Positions 32,549 through 43,654 of a stretch of 64,000 bases of DNA are shown here, one piece after another. The notes under the pieces were generated by a model that saw only the letters and a program-made list of their open reading frames with translations, did not search any database and had not been told where the DNA came from. The position numbers and the translations under genes were made by a program. The DNA comes from Budorcas taxicolor (Eukaryota > Chordata > Mammalia > Artiodactyla > Bovidae): positions 64,850,001 to 64,914,000 of the forward strand of contig NC_068926.1 in NCBI RefSeq assembly GCF_023091745.1. The letters run 5' to 3'. How positions within the stretch are numbered: position 1 is the first letter of the stretch; each line of letters begins with the position of its first letter.

Positions 32549-33471
32549 AAAAGGAGTGAGTCAAGGCTGTATATTGTCACCCTGCTTATTTAACTTCTAT
32601 GCAGAGTACATCATGAGAAACGCTGGGCTGGAAGAAGCACAAGCTGGAATCAGGATTGCCGGGAGAAATATCAATAACCTCAGATATGCAGATGACACCA
32701 CCCTTATGGCAGAAAGTGAAGAGGAGCTAAAAAGCCTCTTGATGAAAGTGAAAGAGGAGAGCGAAAAACTTGGCTTAAAGCTCAACATTCAGAAAACGAA
32801 GACCATGGCATCCGGTGCCATCACTTCATGGGAAATAGATGGGGAAACAGTGGAAACAGTGTCAGACTTTATTTTTTTGGGCTCCAGAATCACTGCAGAT
32901 GGTGACTGCAGCCATGAAATTAAAAGACACTTACCCTTTGGAAGAAAATTTATGACCAACCTAGATAGCGTATTCAAAAGCAGGGACATTACTTTGCCGA
33001 CTAAGGTCCGTCTAGTCAAGGCTATGGTTTTTCCTGTGGTCATGTATGGATGTGAGAGTTGGACTGTGAAGAAGGCTGAGGGCCGAAGAATTGATGCTTT
33101 TGAACTGTGGTGTTGGAGAAGACTCTTGAGAGTCCCTTGGACTGCAAGGAGATCCAGCCAGTCCATTCTGAAGGAGATCAGCCCTGGGATTTCTTTGGAA
33201 GGAATGATGCTAAAGCTGAAGCTCCAGTACTTTGGCCACCTCAGGCGAAGAGCTGACTCATTGGAAAAGACTCTGATGCTGGGAGGGATTGGGGGCAGGA
33301 GGAGAAGGGGACGACAGAGGATGAGATGGCTGGATGGCATCACGGACTCGATGGACGTGAGTCTGAGTGAACTCCGGGAGATGGTGATGGACAGGGAGGC
33401 CTGGCGTGCTGCGATTCATGGGCTTGCAAAGAGTCGGACGCGACTGAACGACTGAACTGAACTGAACTGAA
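32549..33471 (+). mobile_element. BovB LINE 3' part, about 0.92 kb
   Basis: Runs from the RT motif B region to the 3' end ACTGAACTGAACTGAACTGA, with far fewer frame breaks than the copy at 7232. Confidence 0.95.
32556..33455 (+). pseudogene. BovB ORF2 C-terminal fragment with intact catalytic motif
   Basis: A 299-codon frame open to the natural stop. It carries motif B remnant QGCILSPCLFNFY, the catalytic motif C YADD at residues 44-47, and the RTE-specific C-terminus (MYGCESWTVKKAEGRR, LWCWRRLLRVPWTARR, REAWRAAIHGLAKSRTRL). The endonuclease and RT motifs 0-A are absent because of 5' truncation, so no active enzyme is encoded. The good frame suggests a comparatively recent insertion. Confidence 0.92.
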
Positions 33472-33496
33472 TTTTCTCAGAGATACTAGACATCTA

Positions 33497-33940
33497 GGGG
33501 CTTCCCCAGTTGCTCAATGGGTAAAGAATCCACGTGCAATGCAGGGGACACAGGCGATGTGGGTTCCATCCCTGGGTCAGGAAGATCCCCTGGAGGAGGG
33601 AATGGCGACCTGTTCCGGTATGGGTGCGTGAGTCACTCGGTCATCTCCGACTCTTTGCGACCCCATGGACTGTAGCCTGCCAGGCTTCTCTGTCCATGGG
33701 ATTGTCCTGGCAAGAATACTGGAGTGGGGTGCCATCCCCTTCTCCAGAGGATCTTCCTGACCCAGGGATCGAACCCTCATCTCCTTCATTGCACGTGGAT
33801 TCTTAACCATTTGAGCTACAGGGAAGTCTGACTGTTCCAGTATTCTCACCTGAAAAATCCCATGGACAGAGAAGCCTGGTGCGCTACAGTCCATGGGGGT
33901 CTCAAAGAGTCAGACACGACCGAGCGACTAAGCATGCATC
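33497..33940 (+). mobile_element. Bov-tA SINE, split by a second SINE
   Basis: GGGGCTTCCCCAGTTGCTC to GACCTGTTCCGGTA on the left; TGTTCCAGTATTCTCACCTG to CGACCGAGCGACTAAGCATG on the right. Confidence 0.93.
33622..33831 (-). mobile_element. Bov-tA SINE nested in another Bov-tA
   Basis: Reverse copy inserted at the Bov-A part of the host SINE. The 12-bp target duplication CTGTTCC(G/A)GTAT lies at 33610-33621 and 33832-33843, one mismatch. Confidence 0.94.
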
Positions 33941-33949
33941 AGACATCTA

Positions 33950-34396
33950 GATTTTTATACAAAATAGTCCACTTTTTAAATCTTGGAAGCTACGATATTC
34001 ATTTGAAAAACAGAGAAAACTCAAAATTATGGAGACAGTAAAAAGGTCAGTGGTTAGCCAGGGGTTGGAGGGAGAGAGGGATGGAGCAGAGGGGTTTTCT
34101 AGGGCAGTGACGTGATTCGGCATGATCCAGTAATGGTGACTACATGTCATTACACATTTGTCAAAAGCCACAGGATGCACAACGCAGAGTGAACTCTGGC
34201 GTAAGCTATGGATTTTAGGTAATAATAATGCACCAGTGTGGGCTCACCAGTTGTAGAAATAGACCACACTAACACAAGATGTTAATTTCCAGGGGAACTG
34301 GGAGGAGGGGGGTGTGGGGGTGTGTTGAAAGGGTGTAGAGAAACTGTTTGTACTTTCTGTTCAATCTTTCTGTAAGTTTAAAAATGCTCCCTCCCC
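33950..34396 (+). mobile_element. L1 3' end
   Basis: AATTATGGAGACAGTAAAAAGGTCAGTGG, TTAGCCAGGGGTTGGAGG, ending TTTCTGTAAGTTTAAAAATGC. Confidence 0.8.
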
Positions 34397-34399
34397 CAG

Positions 34400-34550
34400 A
34401 GACTTTCCTGGGGGGTTCAGTGGCTGGGACTCCATGCTTCCAGGTGCAGGGGGCCCGGGTTCCACCTCTGGTCAGGGAACTTGATCCCACCTGCCCCAGC
34501 TAAGGATTCCACATGCCGCAACTAAGACCCGGCACAGCCAAATAAATAAA
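34400..34550 (+). mobile_element. CHR-type SINE
   Basis: GACTTTCCTGGGGGGTTCAGTGG, GGTCAGGGAACTTGATCCC, CATGCCGCAACTAAGACCC, AAATAAATAAAAATG tail. Confidence 0.85.
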
Positions 34551-34559
34551 AATGTTCCC

Positions 34560-35899
34560 CAAATAAAGCCTATTAATTAAATAAACAAATATAGCAAGCC
34601 AGAGAGAAACATCTGGGAGCCTCGTTCAATCTTAGAACTGTTTATCAGCAAACCCGGTTGAAAGCTCTCTGATGGGCCTGCAGGGGGGTCTTGGAGAGGA
34701 GGTTGGGGGAGCGGAAATAATTTTTCTGTGACAGGGAACCAGACCAGAAGTGGAAAACAGGTCCTGGCAGAGGCCCAAGGGGAGTGGGTGGACTCTTAAT
34801 GCCAGAAATACTGACCTAGGCACAGATTGCTAGCTTGGCCCAGAAGCAGCACGTTTGCAGACTTGGAGGAGACAGACAAGATCGATGAATGGGTTTTGAT
34901 GGTGACTAGGTGGACCCAGTGATGATGAAAATGAAGTCTCCTGCAACCCAGTAGAGACTCCAAGTCTAATCTGAATTCACTCAAAGAGATATAGGAAAGT
35001 GGATGCTTCCGGTACACCTGAATTTGTGGCCTTAAATAGATTCCTTGATACTCACCGCCCACAGCTGCCCGCTTCAAAGGAATTCAGCAATCTGTCGAAC
35101 CAGATTCTTAAATGCACTGGCTCCTCAAATAGACAGACAGGGCTGGATTTCAACCCATTCTTAGAAAGGCTCTGCTCAAATCCACCCAAAATTCATCCAC
35201 GGATCCCTCTGCTACTGAGTCCAGCTTACAGGATAACTAACATCTGGGAAGGCCATTTCACAAGTATCCTTTTAGACGGTTTTAACAGCTACCATTCATA
35301 GGTGTTGAGCTGTCCGGATTGGTTAACCTGAGAATAACGCATCGTTCGGGGAGGAAGCATCTCTGAGAGGCTGAGTGGTGCTTCCGAGGACACCTGGGCC
35401 ACCAGGGCACAGTCGGGTGTGCACCCAGCACCTCCACCTCCTCTCTGGGGTGCGCTGAATCAACTGCCTTCATTTTCTCTCCATCTGACAGTCTATTTCC
35501 ACAATGCAAAGCTGATGAACGATTTTATTTTTTGTTCACGTGGGACCGTTAAGAGTTTTGGCAAGCATTTAGGAAGCGTCTTAAAAATAGTTTCAGAAAT
35601 ATTACATTTGAACAATATTTGAACGGCACAGATGGCTTGCTGATGCAGAATGATGGGGAAGGGAGTGCTTTATCGGGGAGGGTGCTCAATGTCGATTTCA
35701 AAGAACCTAACATGCCTCCTTGTACACGGGGTCAACAGCAGGTCCCTACATCCCCTGAATGGCCCAGAAAAGGCACAGGCTTTTACTGAATCATCTACAT
35801 CTTCCCCAGACAACCAGCATGGGAGGCAGAGTGGGAGCAGAAAGAACAGTCGTACACGACCATCCCAAACTCCCTGCCCAGCCCTTCCCACGGCAATCC
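34560..35899. other. Single-copy intronic stretch
   Basis: No repeat clearly recognised. The 35500-35630 part is AT-rich with several ATTT/AATATT motifs. Confidence 0.4.
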
Positions 35900-36183
35900 T
35901 AAGCTCATTTTATATGTCTGTGAGTCTCTTTCTGTTTTGTAAGTTCATTCGTATCGTTTCTATTTAGACACACTGCTATATTTAAAATGGATAACCAACA
36001 AGAATCTATTGAATAGCATGTGGAACTCTTAATGTTATGTGGCAGCCAGGGTGGGAGGCAGGGTTTGGGGGAGAATGTATACATGTATATGTATGGCTGA
36101 GTCCCTTCTGTTCCCCTGAAACTCTCATAACATTGTTAATCAGCTAGATTCCAATACAAAATAAAAAGATTAAAAAAAAAACC
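35900..36183 (+). mobile_element. Ruminant-type L1 3' end
   Basis: GTCTGTGAGTCTCTTTCTGTTTTG, TAGCATGTGGAACTCTTAATG and an A-rich end at 36168-36182. Confidence 0.75.
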
Positions 36184-36220
36184 ATTGTGCTTGCTGATAT
36201 TTATGGAGCACTAAGTGCGA

Positions 36221-36473
36221 TACTTTGGCCACCTCATGCGAAGAGTTGACTCATTGGAAAAGACTCTGATGCTGGGAGGGATTAGGGGCAGGAGGAGAAG
36301 GGGACGACCGAGGATGAGATGGCTGGATGGCATCACTGACTCGACGGACATGAGTTTGGGTGAACTCCAGGAGTTGGTGATGGACAGGGAGGCCTGGTGT
36401 GCTGCGATTCATGGGGTGGCCAAGAGTCGGACACGACTGAGAGACTGAACTGAAATGAACTGAACTGAACTGA
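36221..36473 (+). mobile_element. BovB, strongly 5'-truncated, with exact duplication
   Basis: A 253-bp 3' end (TACTTTGGCCACCTCATGCG to repeated ACTGA). ACTAAGTGCGA at 36210-36220 and 36474-36484 is an exact 11-bp target duplication. Confidence 0.95.
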
Positions 36474-36507
36474 ACTAAGTGCGAGGTACTGGGCTGTGCC
36501 TTTTGCA

Positions 36508-36724
36508 TAGATTGTTGTTGTTGTTCAGCCACTAAGTGATGTCCAGCTCTTGTGACCCAATGAATTGGAGCCCCCTGGGTTCCTCTGACCACGGGATTTC
36601 TCAGGCAAGGATACTGGAGTGGGTTGCCATTCCCTTCTCCAGGGGATTTCCTGACCCAGGGATTGAACCTGCATCTCCTGCAACCTCTGCACTGGCAGGT
36701 GGATTCTTTACCACTGAGACACCG
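36508..36724 (-). mobile_element. Bov-tA SINE
   Basis: GTTGTTGTTGTTCAGCCACTAAG, GGGATTGAACCTGC, ACCACTGAGACACC; the outer edge merges with a hairpin-forming sequence. Confidence 0.9.
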
Positions 36725-36756
36725 GTCAAAGGTGTCTCAAAGGTTGAGACACCTTT
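36716..36756. repeat. Perfect 13-bp hairpin plus overlapping inverted repeat
   Basis: AAAGGTGTCTCAA (36728-36740) and TTGAGACACCTTT (36744-36756) are exact reverse complements with a 3-base loop. GAGACACC (36716-36723) pairs with the same central arm. Confidence 0.95.
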
Positions 36757-37299
36757 CAAACTTATGCTTCAGTTCTACTATTATACCCATTGTATAGATG
36801 AGAATGCTGAGGCCCAGACAGCTGAAGTACCTTGCTCAAGGTCACGTAGCTCCTCCTAAGCAGTGGCTCTAGGATTTACCCAGGTCTGTATACTCACCAC
36901 TCATTTATGAGGGTTTCCAGTCCTATGAGGGGCCTTTCAGTGTATGTTGACTTCTTGGCATTATCTCACACATCATGCTGACTTTTCTTCCATCAGTCAA
37001 TTAGTCTTCAGCAACCAGATAATATACTGAGTCCTTATTCTAAGCCTGGTGAGATGGCTACAAGACCAAATAAAACAATCTCCCCACTAACAGCCACAAC
37101 CTATGTGTGCATACGGTGCCAGGTGAGGTCCAGGAAGAATGAGTCAGGCTGGCTCTGGGGTTGGAGAGTCCTCTGATGCCTCCAATTGTACCGCATATTC
37201 TAGGTATCCCTGTCAAAACTAGCCTGTCTCATCTTCCAGTCATTAACATACAGTGGGCTAAGAGCAAAACCACATCATGTCTGAGCAAGAGGGAAGCTT

Positions 37300-37400
37300 A
37301 GGGATCATCCCCATTGTACAGATTTGGAAACTGAGGCCCCAGGAAAGAGTGAGTCTTGGCTAACGTCACACAGCAGATCCAGAACCCAAACCTAGGTCTC
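37300..37400 (-). repeat. MIR
   Basis: CCCCATTGTACAGATTTGGAAACTGAGG, CACACAGCAGATCCAG. Confidence 0.75.
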
Positions 37401-37434
37401 TTCACTCCCCTCTCAGCCTTCTTTTCACAACATC

Positions 37435-38125
37435 ACTGTGATGGTTGATTTTATGTGTCCACTTGACAGTGCCTGGGTGCCCACACATTTGGTCAAGCAT
37501 GACTCTGGGTGTACCTGAAAGGGTGTCTCTGGATGAGATTAACATATGAATCCATAGCTGAGGAAAGCAGATTGTGCTCCCCAGGACTTGTGGCCCTCAT
37601 TCTTGGGCATGGCAACGGGAAGATATTTTCCTTCTGAGAAGCTTTCTAGAACCATTTTGTCTTAGGCAGAATGAAGACCGCCCCCCCTCAGAGATGCCCA
37701 TGTTCTAATCCCTAGAACCACTGACTCTTTACCTTACAGGCCAAAGGGACTGTGCAGATACGATTAAGTTAAAGGTCTGGGGGTGAGGAGATTACCTGGG
37801 GTTATCCAGTGGGCACAACATTATCACAAGGGTCCTTAGAAGAGCGAGGTGGGAGGGTCAGCATCAGAGAAAGAGATATGACATGAGAAGGTGGCCTAAG
37901 GGAGAAGTCACTCTCTGCCTGAGTGTCTTCCAGCTAGGACACCATGTCTATCTTCTGCCTTCAGCCTCAGACTGGACCTTATACCATCATCTCTCCTGGA
38001 TGGTCAGCTCTCTAACTGCAGACCTCGAGATTCAAAGCTTCTGAAATTAAGTCGATCCCTTATAACACATCTGTCTCTCTCTCGGTTCTGTTTCTCTGGA
38101 GAACCTTGATTAATGCAAGGACTCT
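37435..38125 (+). mobile_element. Ancient LTR-like repeat with an embedded MLT1-like segment
   Basis: The outer element has ATGGTTGATTTTATGTGTCC, GGATGAGATTAACATATGAATCC and the end GGTTCTGTTTCTCTGGAGAACC. An MLT1-like block lies within (about 37660-37920: GATGCCCATGTTCTAATCCC, ACTGTGCAGATACGATTAAG). The outer family is not assigned. Confidence 0.65.
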
Positions 38126-38564
38126 GCGGGCAGCAGGCTGGGAATCAGGGCAAATTTGCCGTCTAGGAAACCTAGTCGCCTTTTCCCGTGGCAATCCAGA
38201 ACTCTCTGCCGTGTGGTATACACATGCTCATAGTATTCCACGAGGCCCTTTGAGGTGCTTCACACATCAACTTCCCCTAAAATGTCAATAGTTACGCAAT
38301 TATTTAAATGGGAATACTTAGAAAATTTATAAGTGAACATCGAACCTTGATTTTACATATATTATCACTTAGGATGAAGCTGAATAAAATAGTGAGTTGA
38401 CAGAAGAGCCACTTTAAGAGGAACATGCAGCTCTGGGGAGTTCTCTGAAGGTGGATCAAGAAATGCTGGAGTTTGGGGACTTCATTCCTCTAAAAAAGAT
38501 ACGTTAATGCAGGGGATTTTGAATTCCTGGGCATGGGGGTGGGAGCATACCCCCCCTCTGGGAA

Positions 38565-39055
38565 GCTTCCTAGAACCCTTTTGTCCTGGGCACAGTGAAG
38601 ACCCCCCCAAAGATGTCCATGTCCTAATCGCCAGAACCTACGACTCTGTCACTCTGCATGCAAAAGAAACTTGGCAGTTAAGCGTCGTGAGATGGGGATT
38701 ATCCAGCGGGCACAACACCATCACATGGGTCTTTAGTAGAGGGAGGCAAGAGGTCAGAGGTCAGACAAGGAAATGCAACATCAGAAGTTGAGACCAGAGT
38801 GACATGGTTGCTGACTTTGACAACAGAAAGGGGTCATGAGCCAAGGAATGTAGGCAACCTCTAGAAGCTGGAAAAGGCAAGGAAACAATTTCTTCTAGCG
38901 CCCCCAGAAGGAACACAGCCCTGCCCATATCTTGCTTTTATCCTAAGGAGACCCATTTTGGACATCTGAGCTTCAGAGCTATAAGAGAGTAAATGTGCGC
39001 TGTTTTCAGCCATTGAGTTGGTGTTGTTACAGCAGCAATAGGAAGCACACACACT
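38565..39055 (+). mobile_element. MLT1-type (MaLR) LTR
   Basis: AAAGATGTCCATGTCCTAATCG, GGGATTATCCAGCGGGCAC, GGAATGTAGGCAACCTCTAG, TTTTCAGCCATTGAGTTGG to GCAATAGGAAGC: complete order of an MLT1 LTR. Confidence 0.8.
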
Positions 39056-39685
39056 GTTTATCATCTCTAAGGGGCCGATCACATACGCCAAGGACACACA
39101 CAGGGACTCTCCACTCTCCCTTCCAGCGCCCCTGCCTTCCCTCCTGCGAAAACAATGAGAATACCTTCAGCCTGTCGCTACAACTTTGTGTTAGCATCAC
39201 CTGTTAGCTGGCTAAGGAAAACCTTCCAGAATCCAGGAGGGTGGTGGCATCACCTATTGTTCATTTGCCCCCACGTCGACTCCTCCCCTTCTCCACCCCA
39301 CCCTCTGCCTTAGTTAGGGTGGTCTGCACAGACCACACCCACAGGCTCTCTGACTTCCACTTGAGTTTGGCCAATGTGAGGGCAGGCGAGGAGAAAGTGG
39401 GTATAAAATGGGCAGGGCATTCCCCCAGTCCCTCTCTCTCTGTGCAGTCACCAGGGTTGGCTGAGACCCTCCACCAAAGACCCAATCCCTCTCCACACAC
39501 TTTGCTCTGGGCTTCTGCCACCTCTCTTGCACGTTGCCTTTTCAGGACTAGAGGTGGTAACAGCTCCCCTCAGGCACTAACCCTGGGGTGTGGCACCATC
39601 CGCTGTGATTTCCCCACTTCGCACAGCGTCCCCCTTCATAGACTCTCGTCTGCTGCCTGATCTGAGTGAGTCATTGCTTTCTCCA
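39056..39685. other. Single-copy intronic stretch
   Basis: No repeat or gene recognised. Confidence 0.4.
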
Positions 39686-39689
39686 GGCT

Positions 39690-39815
39690 CCTACTGATAC
39701 TATAGGTATTGCAAACACGACACAGACAAGTGAAGCCACTTGTCCAGGGTCAAGAACCAGGCAGCGGGACAGACAGCGCTGGAGCCCAGGTCTGTCCAAA
39801 ACCCCTGGCTCGAGG
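39690..39815 (-). repeat. MIR (weak)
   Basis: AAGTGAAGCCACTTGTCCAGG, GACAGCGCTGGAGCCCAGG. Confidence 0.5.
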
Positions 39816-40014
39816 GTGCCAGGGCAGCCCGTGGGCTGTGGGCTGCAGAGAGCCAGGGGACAGGCTGTTCTTGTTCATTTTCCAATTTGAGTTCACGGCC
39901 AACTGTTAATGATTTGGTGCTTTGGAACGCAAACCCAGGGGCCTGGCTTCTCTCGGAAGATAAACCAGCATTGCTGGTTCTAAGTGCATTGCTTTTGTGT
40001 GTTATGCCACCCTG

Positions 40015-40145
40015 GCAATGAGCTCAATGAGGTAAGTACTAGCACTGACTCCATTTCCTATATGGGTAAACCGAGGCACGAAGATTAAAATCATTGGTCC
40101 GAGGTGACTCAGCTAAGCAAGCTGAAGAGCTGGGAGCTGAACCTA
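40015..40145 (-). repeat. MIR
   Basis: CTATATGGGTAAACCGAGGCAC, GCTGAAGAGCTGGGAGCTGAACC. Confidence 0.65.
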
Positions 40146-41335
40146 GCTCAGTGATCAACCATGGTAAACTGAGTCCTATGGGGCCTGCGTCAGGTCACCT
40201 GCGTGGCCCCCAAGGACATCTGAGCTTGCCACTCCTTCCCTGGGCTCTTCGATGTTTCCAGGGCAGGAAGATCCAGCCCTCCCCTCATCCTCCTCGGTGG
40301 GCTTGGCTCATTCCTGGGAGTCCCACCTTCATCCCTAGCAGACTTGGCCACCAAGAGGGGGAATTTGTCATCATCCCAAATGCAGCTCACTTTAAAGAGC
40401 TCTGCTCACGGCTATCTCGATTACCACCAATGCCACCCACCCCAGTATTTCTCCAGCCTCGTGGATTTCTGAGGGCATCCGGCACCTGGCTGGAGCCTGT
40501 GGTTCCCCTCCCTGTGCCTATGAACACACACAGCCCTTGTTCTCCTGGCCCCTGCCCTTCCCAGCACAGGCTGGACCCTTGCCTCGCTTGTCTGAACAGA
40601 GCCTCTAACTTGGTCCTGCCTTGGGCGCCGTCCCCTATCAGCCTGCCAGTGGAGAAAACAAGCTGTGCAGAGGCACTTTCAAAAAAAAACCAAAACAAAA
40701 AACACAACTCAGAAATCAGAGCTGGTCAGGCGTCCTTCTCCCACTGCGTCACCTTCGGAATGGGCAGCCTTGCTGGGTTTTGTTTCCCTCTTTCTCTTAC
40801 TCTCCCTGCAATTTCTGCCTCTGTGCATCCCGGAGGAGGAGGGTCTGGCTAAATGCTGTTATTGTGAGGGTAACTGAAGCTCCCTAGTCACCCTTAGACG
40901 GGTCCAGGAGGGTGGAAAGGGGATCGATGGCCCGCTTATCGCAGAGCAGCCGTCCTGCCTGCCGTCTGGTGTCCCGGTGTGGGCAGGGGCGGGTGCGGAG
41001 AGAGTAGAGGGAGCTGTTGCAAAGAAGGGATCAGACCCTGGTGGTGGTGGTGGTGGGAGTGGGGAGGGGGGAAGGAATTTCTAGAAAAAAAAAGATGAGA
41101 TGTGTTATCTGGCCAAAGAAAGTAATTAATTGGTCATTAGCGTCTGGAGTAGGTTTTCATCTCCCAACCTCCCAGAGATTAGGGAGGGAACCGAATTAGC
41201 CCTAGGGAGCACCTCGGTGGAGTCCCCGGCCAGCATGGTCACTAAATATTTATGTGGCGTCTTTGTGTGCAAGGTATTCTGGGGCGGGGTGGGTGGAGGT
41301 GGCCACAAAGAAGGGGACCCTGGGCAGAGTGAGCC
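40146..41335. other. Single-copy intronic stretch
   Basis: Includes a long GC-rich plus-strand frame (40094-40852, 252 codons) with no recognisable domain and no suitable exon context; a short GGT repeat lies at 41039-41057. Confidence 0.45.
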
Positions 41336-41337
41336 CT

Positions 41338-41440
41338 AGGTTCTAATCTTGACTTTGATTCTAACTGGCGATGTGTCCTGGCAAGTCCCTTCCCGGCCCC
41401 GGGTGTCAATTTCCCCAGATATAAACTGAGAGGCTGTGTC
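41338..41440 (+). repeat. MIR
   Basis: GGCGATGTGTCCTGGCAAGTCCC, GTCAATTTCCCCAGATATAAAC. Confidence 0.55.
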
Positions 41441-41477
41441 CAGGCGATCCTGGCTCATCCGCCTCTGGCCCAGCAAC

Positions 41478-41645
41478 TTGAGAATTTCTCCAAAGATGCT
41501 GAAGCTGGACGACAGTGGGGTGGCCCAAAAGTATGAGTGTACCGAATACACCGAACTGTACACTTACAAGCGGTTAAGACGGTAAATCTTATGTGTATTC
41601 TACTGCGATTTAAAAATTGGGAGGAAAGGGTAAAAATTTTTAAAA
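41478..41645 (+). mobile_element. Old L1 3' end
   Basis: CGAACTGTACACTTACAAGCGG, GGTAAATCTTATGTGTATTC. Confidence 0.7.
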
Positions 41646-41875
41646 GAATGGATTTACTGTCTATTGTATGGGTAACACTATATAAAGAAGGTGGTGAATA
41701 CGGCAGTGCCAGCCTTACGATGGGGCATTTTACCTCAAGGAAGAGAGGCTTTTGGTTTTCTTTTGTGGTTGTCATTTTAAAATAAATTCCAAGAGTCTGT
41801 AAACTGTATCCAAAGGGTCAAATGCCAGATCCAGCTGCCTGTGTTTATAAATAATGTACAGAAAGTTTTGTTGGA

Positions 41876-41965
41876 ATAAGAAGGAAGAGGGAAGGAAGAA
41901 GAAAGAAGGAAGAAAAAGACAGGAAGAGAGGGACAAAGGGGCAGAGGGAGGGAGGAAGGAAAAGG
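41876..41965. repeat. Purine-rich (GGAA)n-type tract
   Basis: About 90 bases of almost only A and G (AGGAAGAAGAAAGAAGGAAG and similar). Confidence 0.85.
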
Positions 41966-42109
41966 AAGAGCTCTCTACAGCAATAAGCATGGCACACTAT
42001 TACATATCTCGTGTATATATATCCTTCCCTCTACTTGGATAACAGAACCCCTATCTTTGGAAGGAGGTAGCGATTTGCCAATTCCCAAGGAATGTGTTAT
42101 GATTGATCT

Positions 42110-42290
42110 AAACCAGTCTTAATTAGAGGCAATTTTGTCCCCCAGGGGGCACGCGGCAATGCCCGGAGAAATTTTGGTTGCCACAATTGAAGGGAGTGGT
42201 GTTCCTGGCATTGGACGCTGCTCAACATCCTACAAGGCACACAGGACAGCCCCCCACAACCAGGAGTTATCCAGCCCCAAACGCTCCTGC
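42110..42290 (-). mobile_element. MER5A
   Basis: GGCAATTTTGTCCCCCAGGGGGC, AAATTTTGGTTGCCACAATTG, AACATCCTACAAGGCACACAGGACAG, with its left end at about 42115. Confidence 0.85.
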
Positions 42291-43420
42291 TATAGATGGG
42301 AGGTCAGTAGCTAGACCAGTAAACCAATCAGCAGGACCTCATCGGAGCGAGAATCTTAGGAGACACCATGTGATGCGGTGAGGAACAGTCCGAGGAGCCT
42401 TGAAGCATAACAACACTGGGCCCCCACAGAGCAGAGGCTGAGCCCTGGGGACGGGGTGGGGAGGAGAGGCAGCCACAGAGGGGCCAGGAGCCCCATCCTG
42501 GGAGACAGACTCAGGTCAGAGGAGGGTTTATGAGGCAAGGACCCAGGGCCAGACCAGTGGCTGCAGAGGGAGGCTGGTCCACGGCTCCAACAGGCTCTTT
42601 TTTTTTTTTTTTAAGAGCCTCTCACGGAGGTCTGCCCAGCGTGTCTGCTCAACCTGGCCACAGCGAGCCACAACGGGCTTCAGGCCTGACTTCCGAGAGG
42701 GGGCTGTCTGTGTTGCTTCTGGATCCAGGGTCAGGACGGGATGCACAGAGAGACTGCCAAAGGGAAGGCCAAGGCGAGGACCGCGATCCACTCCCAAGCA
42801 CGCACGATGGCATCTGGAGTCCGCCTGTCTCTCTCTGCAGCACCTCCTCCCTCTTGCTGCTTCTGAGCTGCTGCTGGAGAAATGCACGATGCACCCCTGC
42901 AACATGCCATCTCCCCGAGCTGAGCCCCCCTGGCCCGCAAATATCCTCCACCCCCTTCCTTTGCTCAGTCAGTTCCCACCCAGCCTTCTCATCCCTGTCT
43001 CCACATCTCCTCCTTGGAGAGCCCCTCTTGACCCCCTGAAATAAGCTGAGTCTCCTTCCTGTAGGTTCCCACAATGTGCCAGTCTTTCCCCTTGGATAAG
43101 CTCATGACACATCCCTGAAATTATTTATTTAAAATCTGTCTGATCGGAGGGGAAGGAGAGCAGAGTGGTTAAGAGTAACAGCCTTCCCCATCAGACAGAG
43201 GCAGGGGGCCAGGGAGATGAAGGTTAAGCAGGAAGAGGTTTTCCGTGGCTAGGGGGCTTTGTGAAATTTACAGAATCTCCTTGCAGGACACTTCAAAATG
43301 CAGCCTTGAAAATTAACATGTCAGTGGGAATCCTTTGATCATTTCTCCTTTGCAGACTGGAGGGAAAGGTTAAAGCACTTTGGGGTGAAGCCATTACTAA
43401 CAGGGGAAAGGGGCGTCAAC
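42291..43420. other. Mostly single-copy intronic stretch
   Basis: Includes a 15-base T run (42599-42613). GCAGAGTGGTTAAGAGTAAC (43161-43180) is a MIR head fragment. The several long frames at 42530-43074 show no domain. Confidence 0.4.
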
Positions 43421-43424
43421 CTCA

Positions 43425-43630
43425 GATTCCTGAGGCAGACAGCTCTGTTCCATTCCTGGCTGTGTGACTCTGGGCAACTCACTCCACCTCTCTGATCCTC
43501 ACAGTCTCCACTTGTAACAATGGGATGACAGTAGTAATCTCATGATGTTGTCAGAGGCTTCAACGAGGCGATCTATCCAAAGCACAGAACCTGGCATGTA
43601 ACAACCGCTCAATAAATAGTTGTTATTATA
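43425..43630 (+). repeat. MIR, nearly complete
   Basis: GGCTGTGTGACTCTGGGCAACTC to ACAACCGCTCAATAAATAGTTG. Confidence 0.85.
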
Positions 43631-43654
43631 TGACAGTATCTGACACCTGAAAAG

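Larger units (their letters stand above)
36184..36890 (-). repeat. MIR split by BovB and by Bov-tA
   Basis: ATATTTATGGAGCACTAAGTGC, then GGTACTGGGCTGTGCC after BovB, then GTATAGATGAGAATGCTGAGGC and CTCAAGGTCACGTAGC after the SINE. Confidence 0.75.

Noticed and set aside
40094..40852. 252-codon plus-strand open frame
   Set aside because: No domain, no family resemblance, starts inside a MIR, and no splice context. Treated as chance.
42530..43074. Overlapping frames of 125-169 codons on both strands
   Set aside because: Opposite-strand frames of similar length without domains in GC-rich DNA; no exon-like boundaries.
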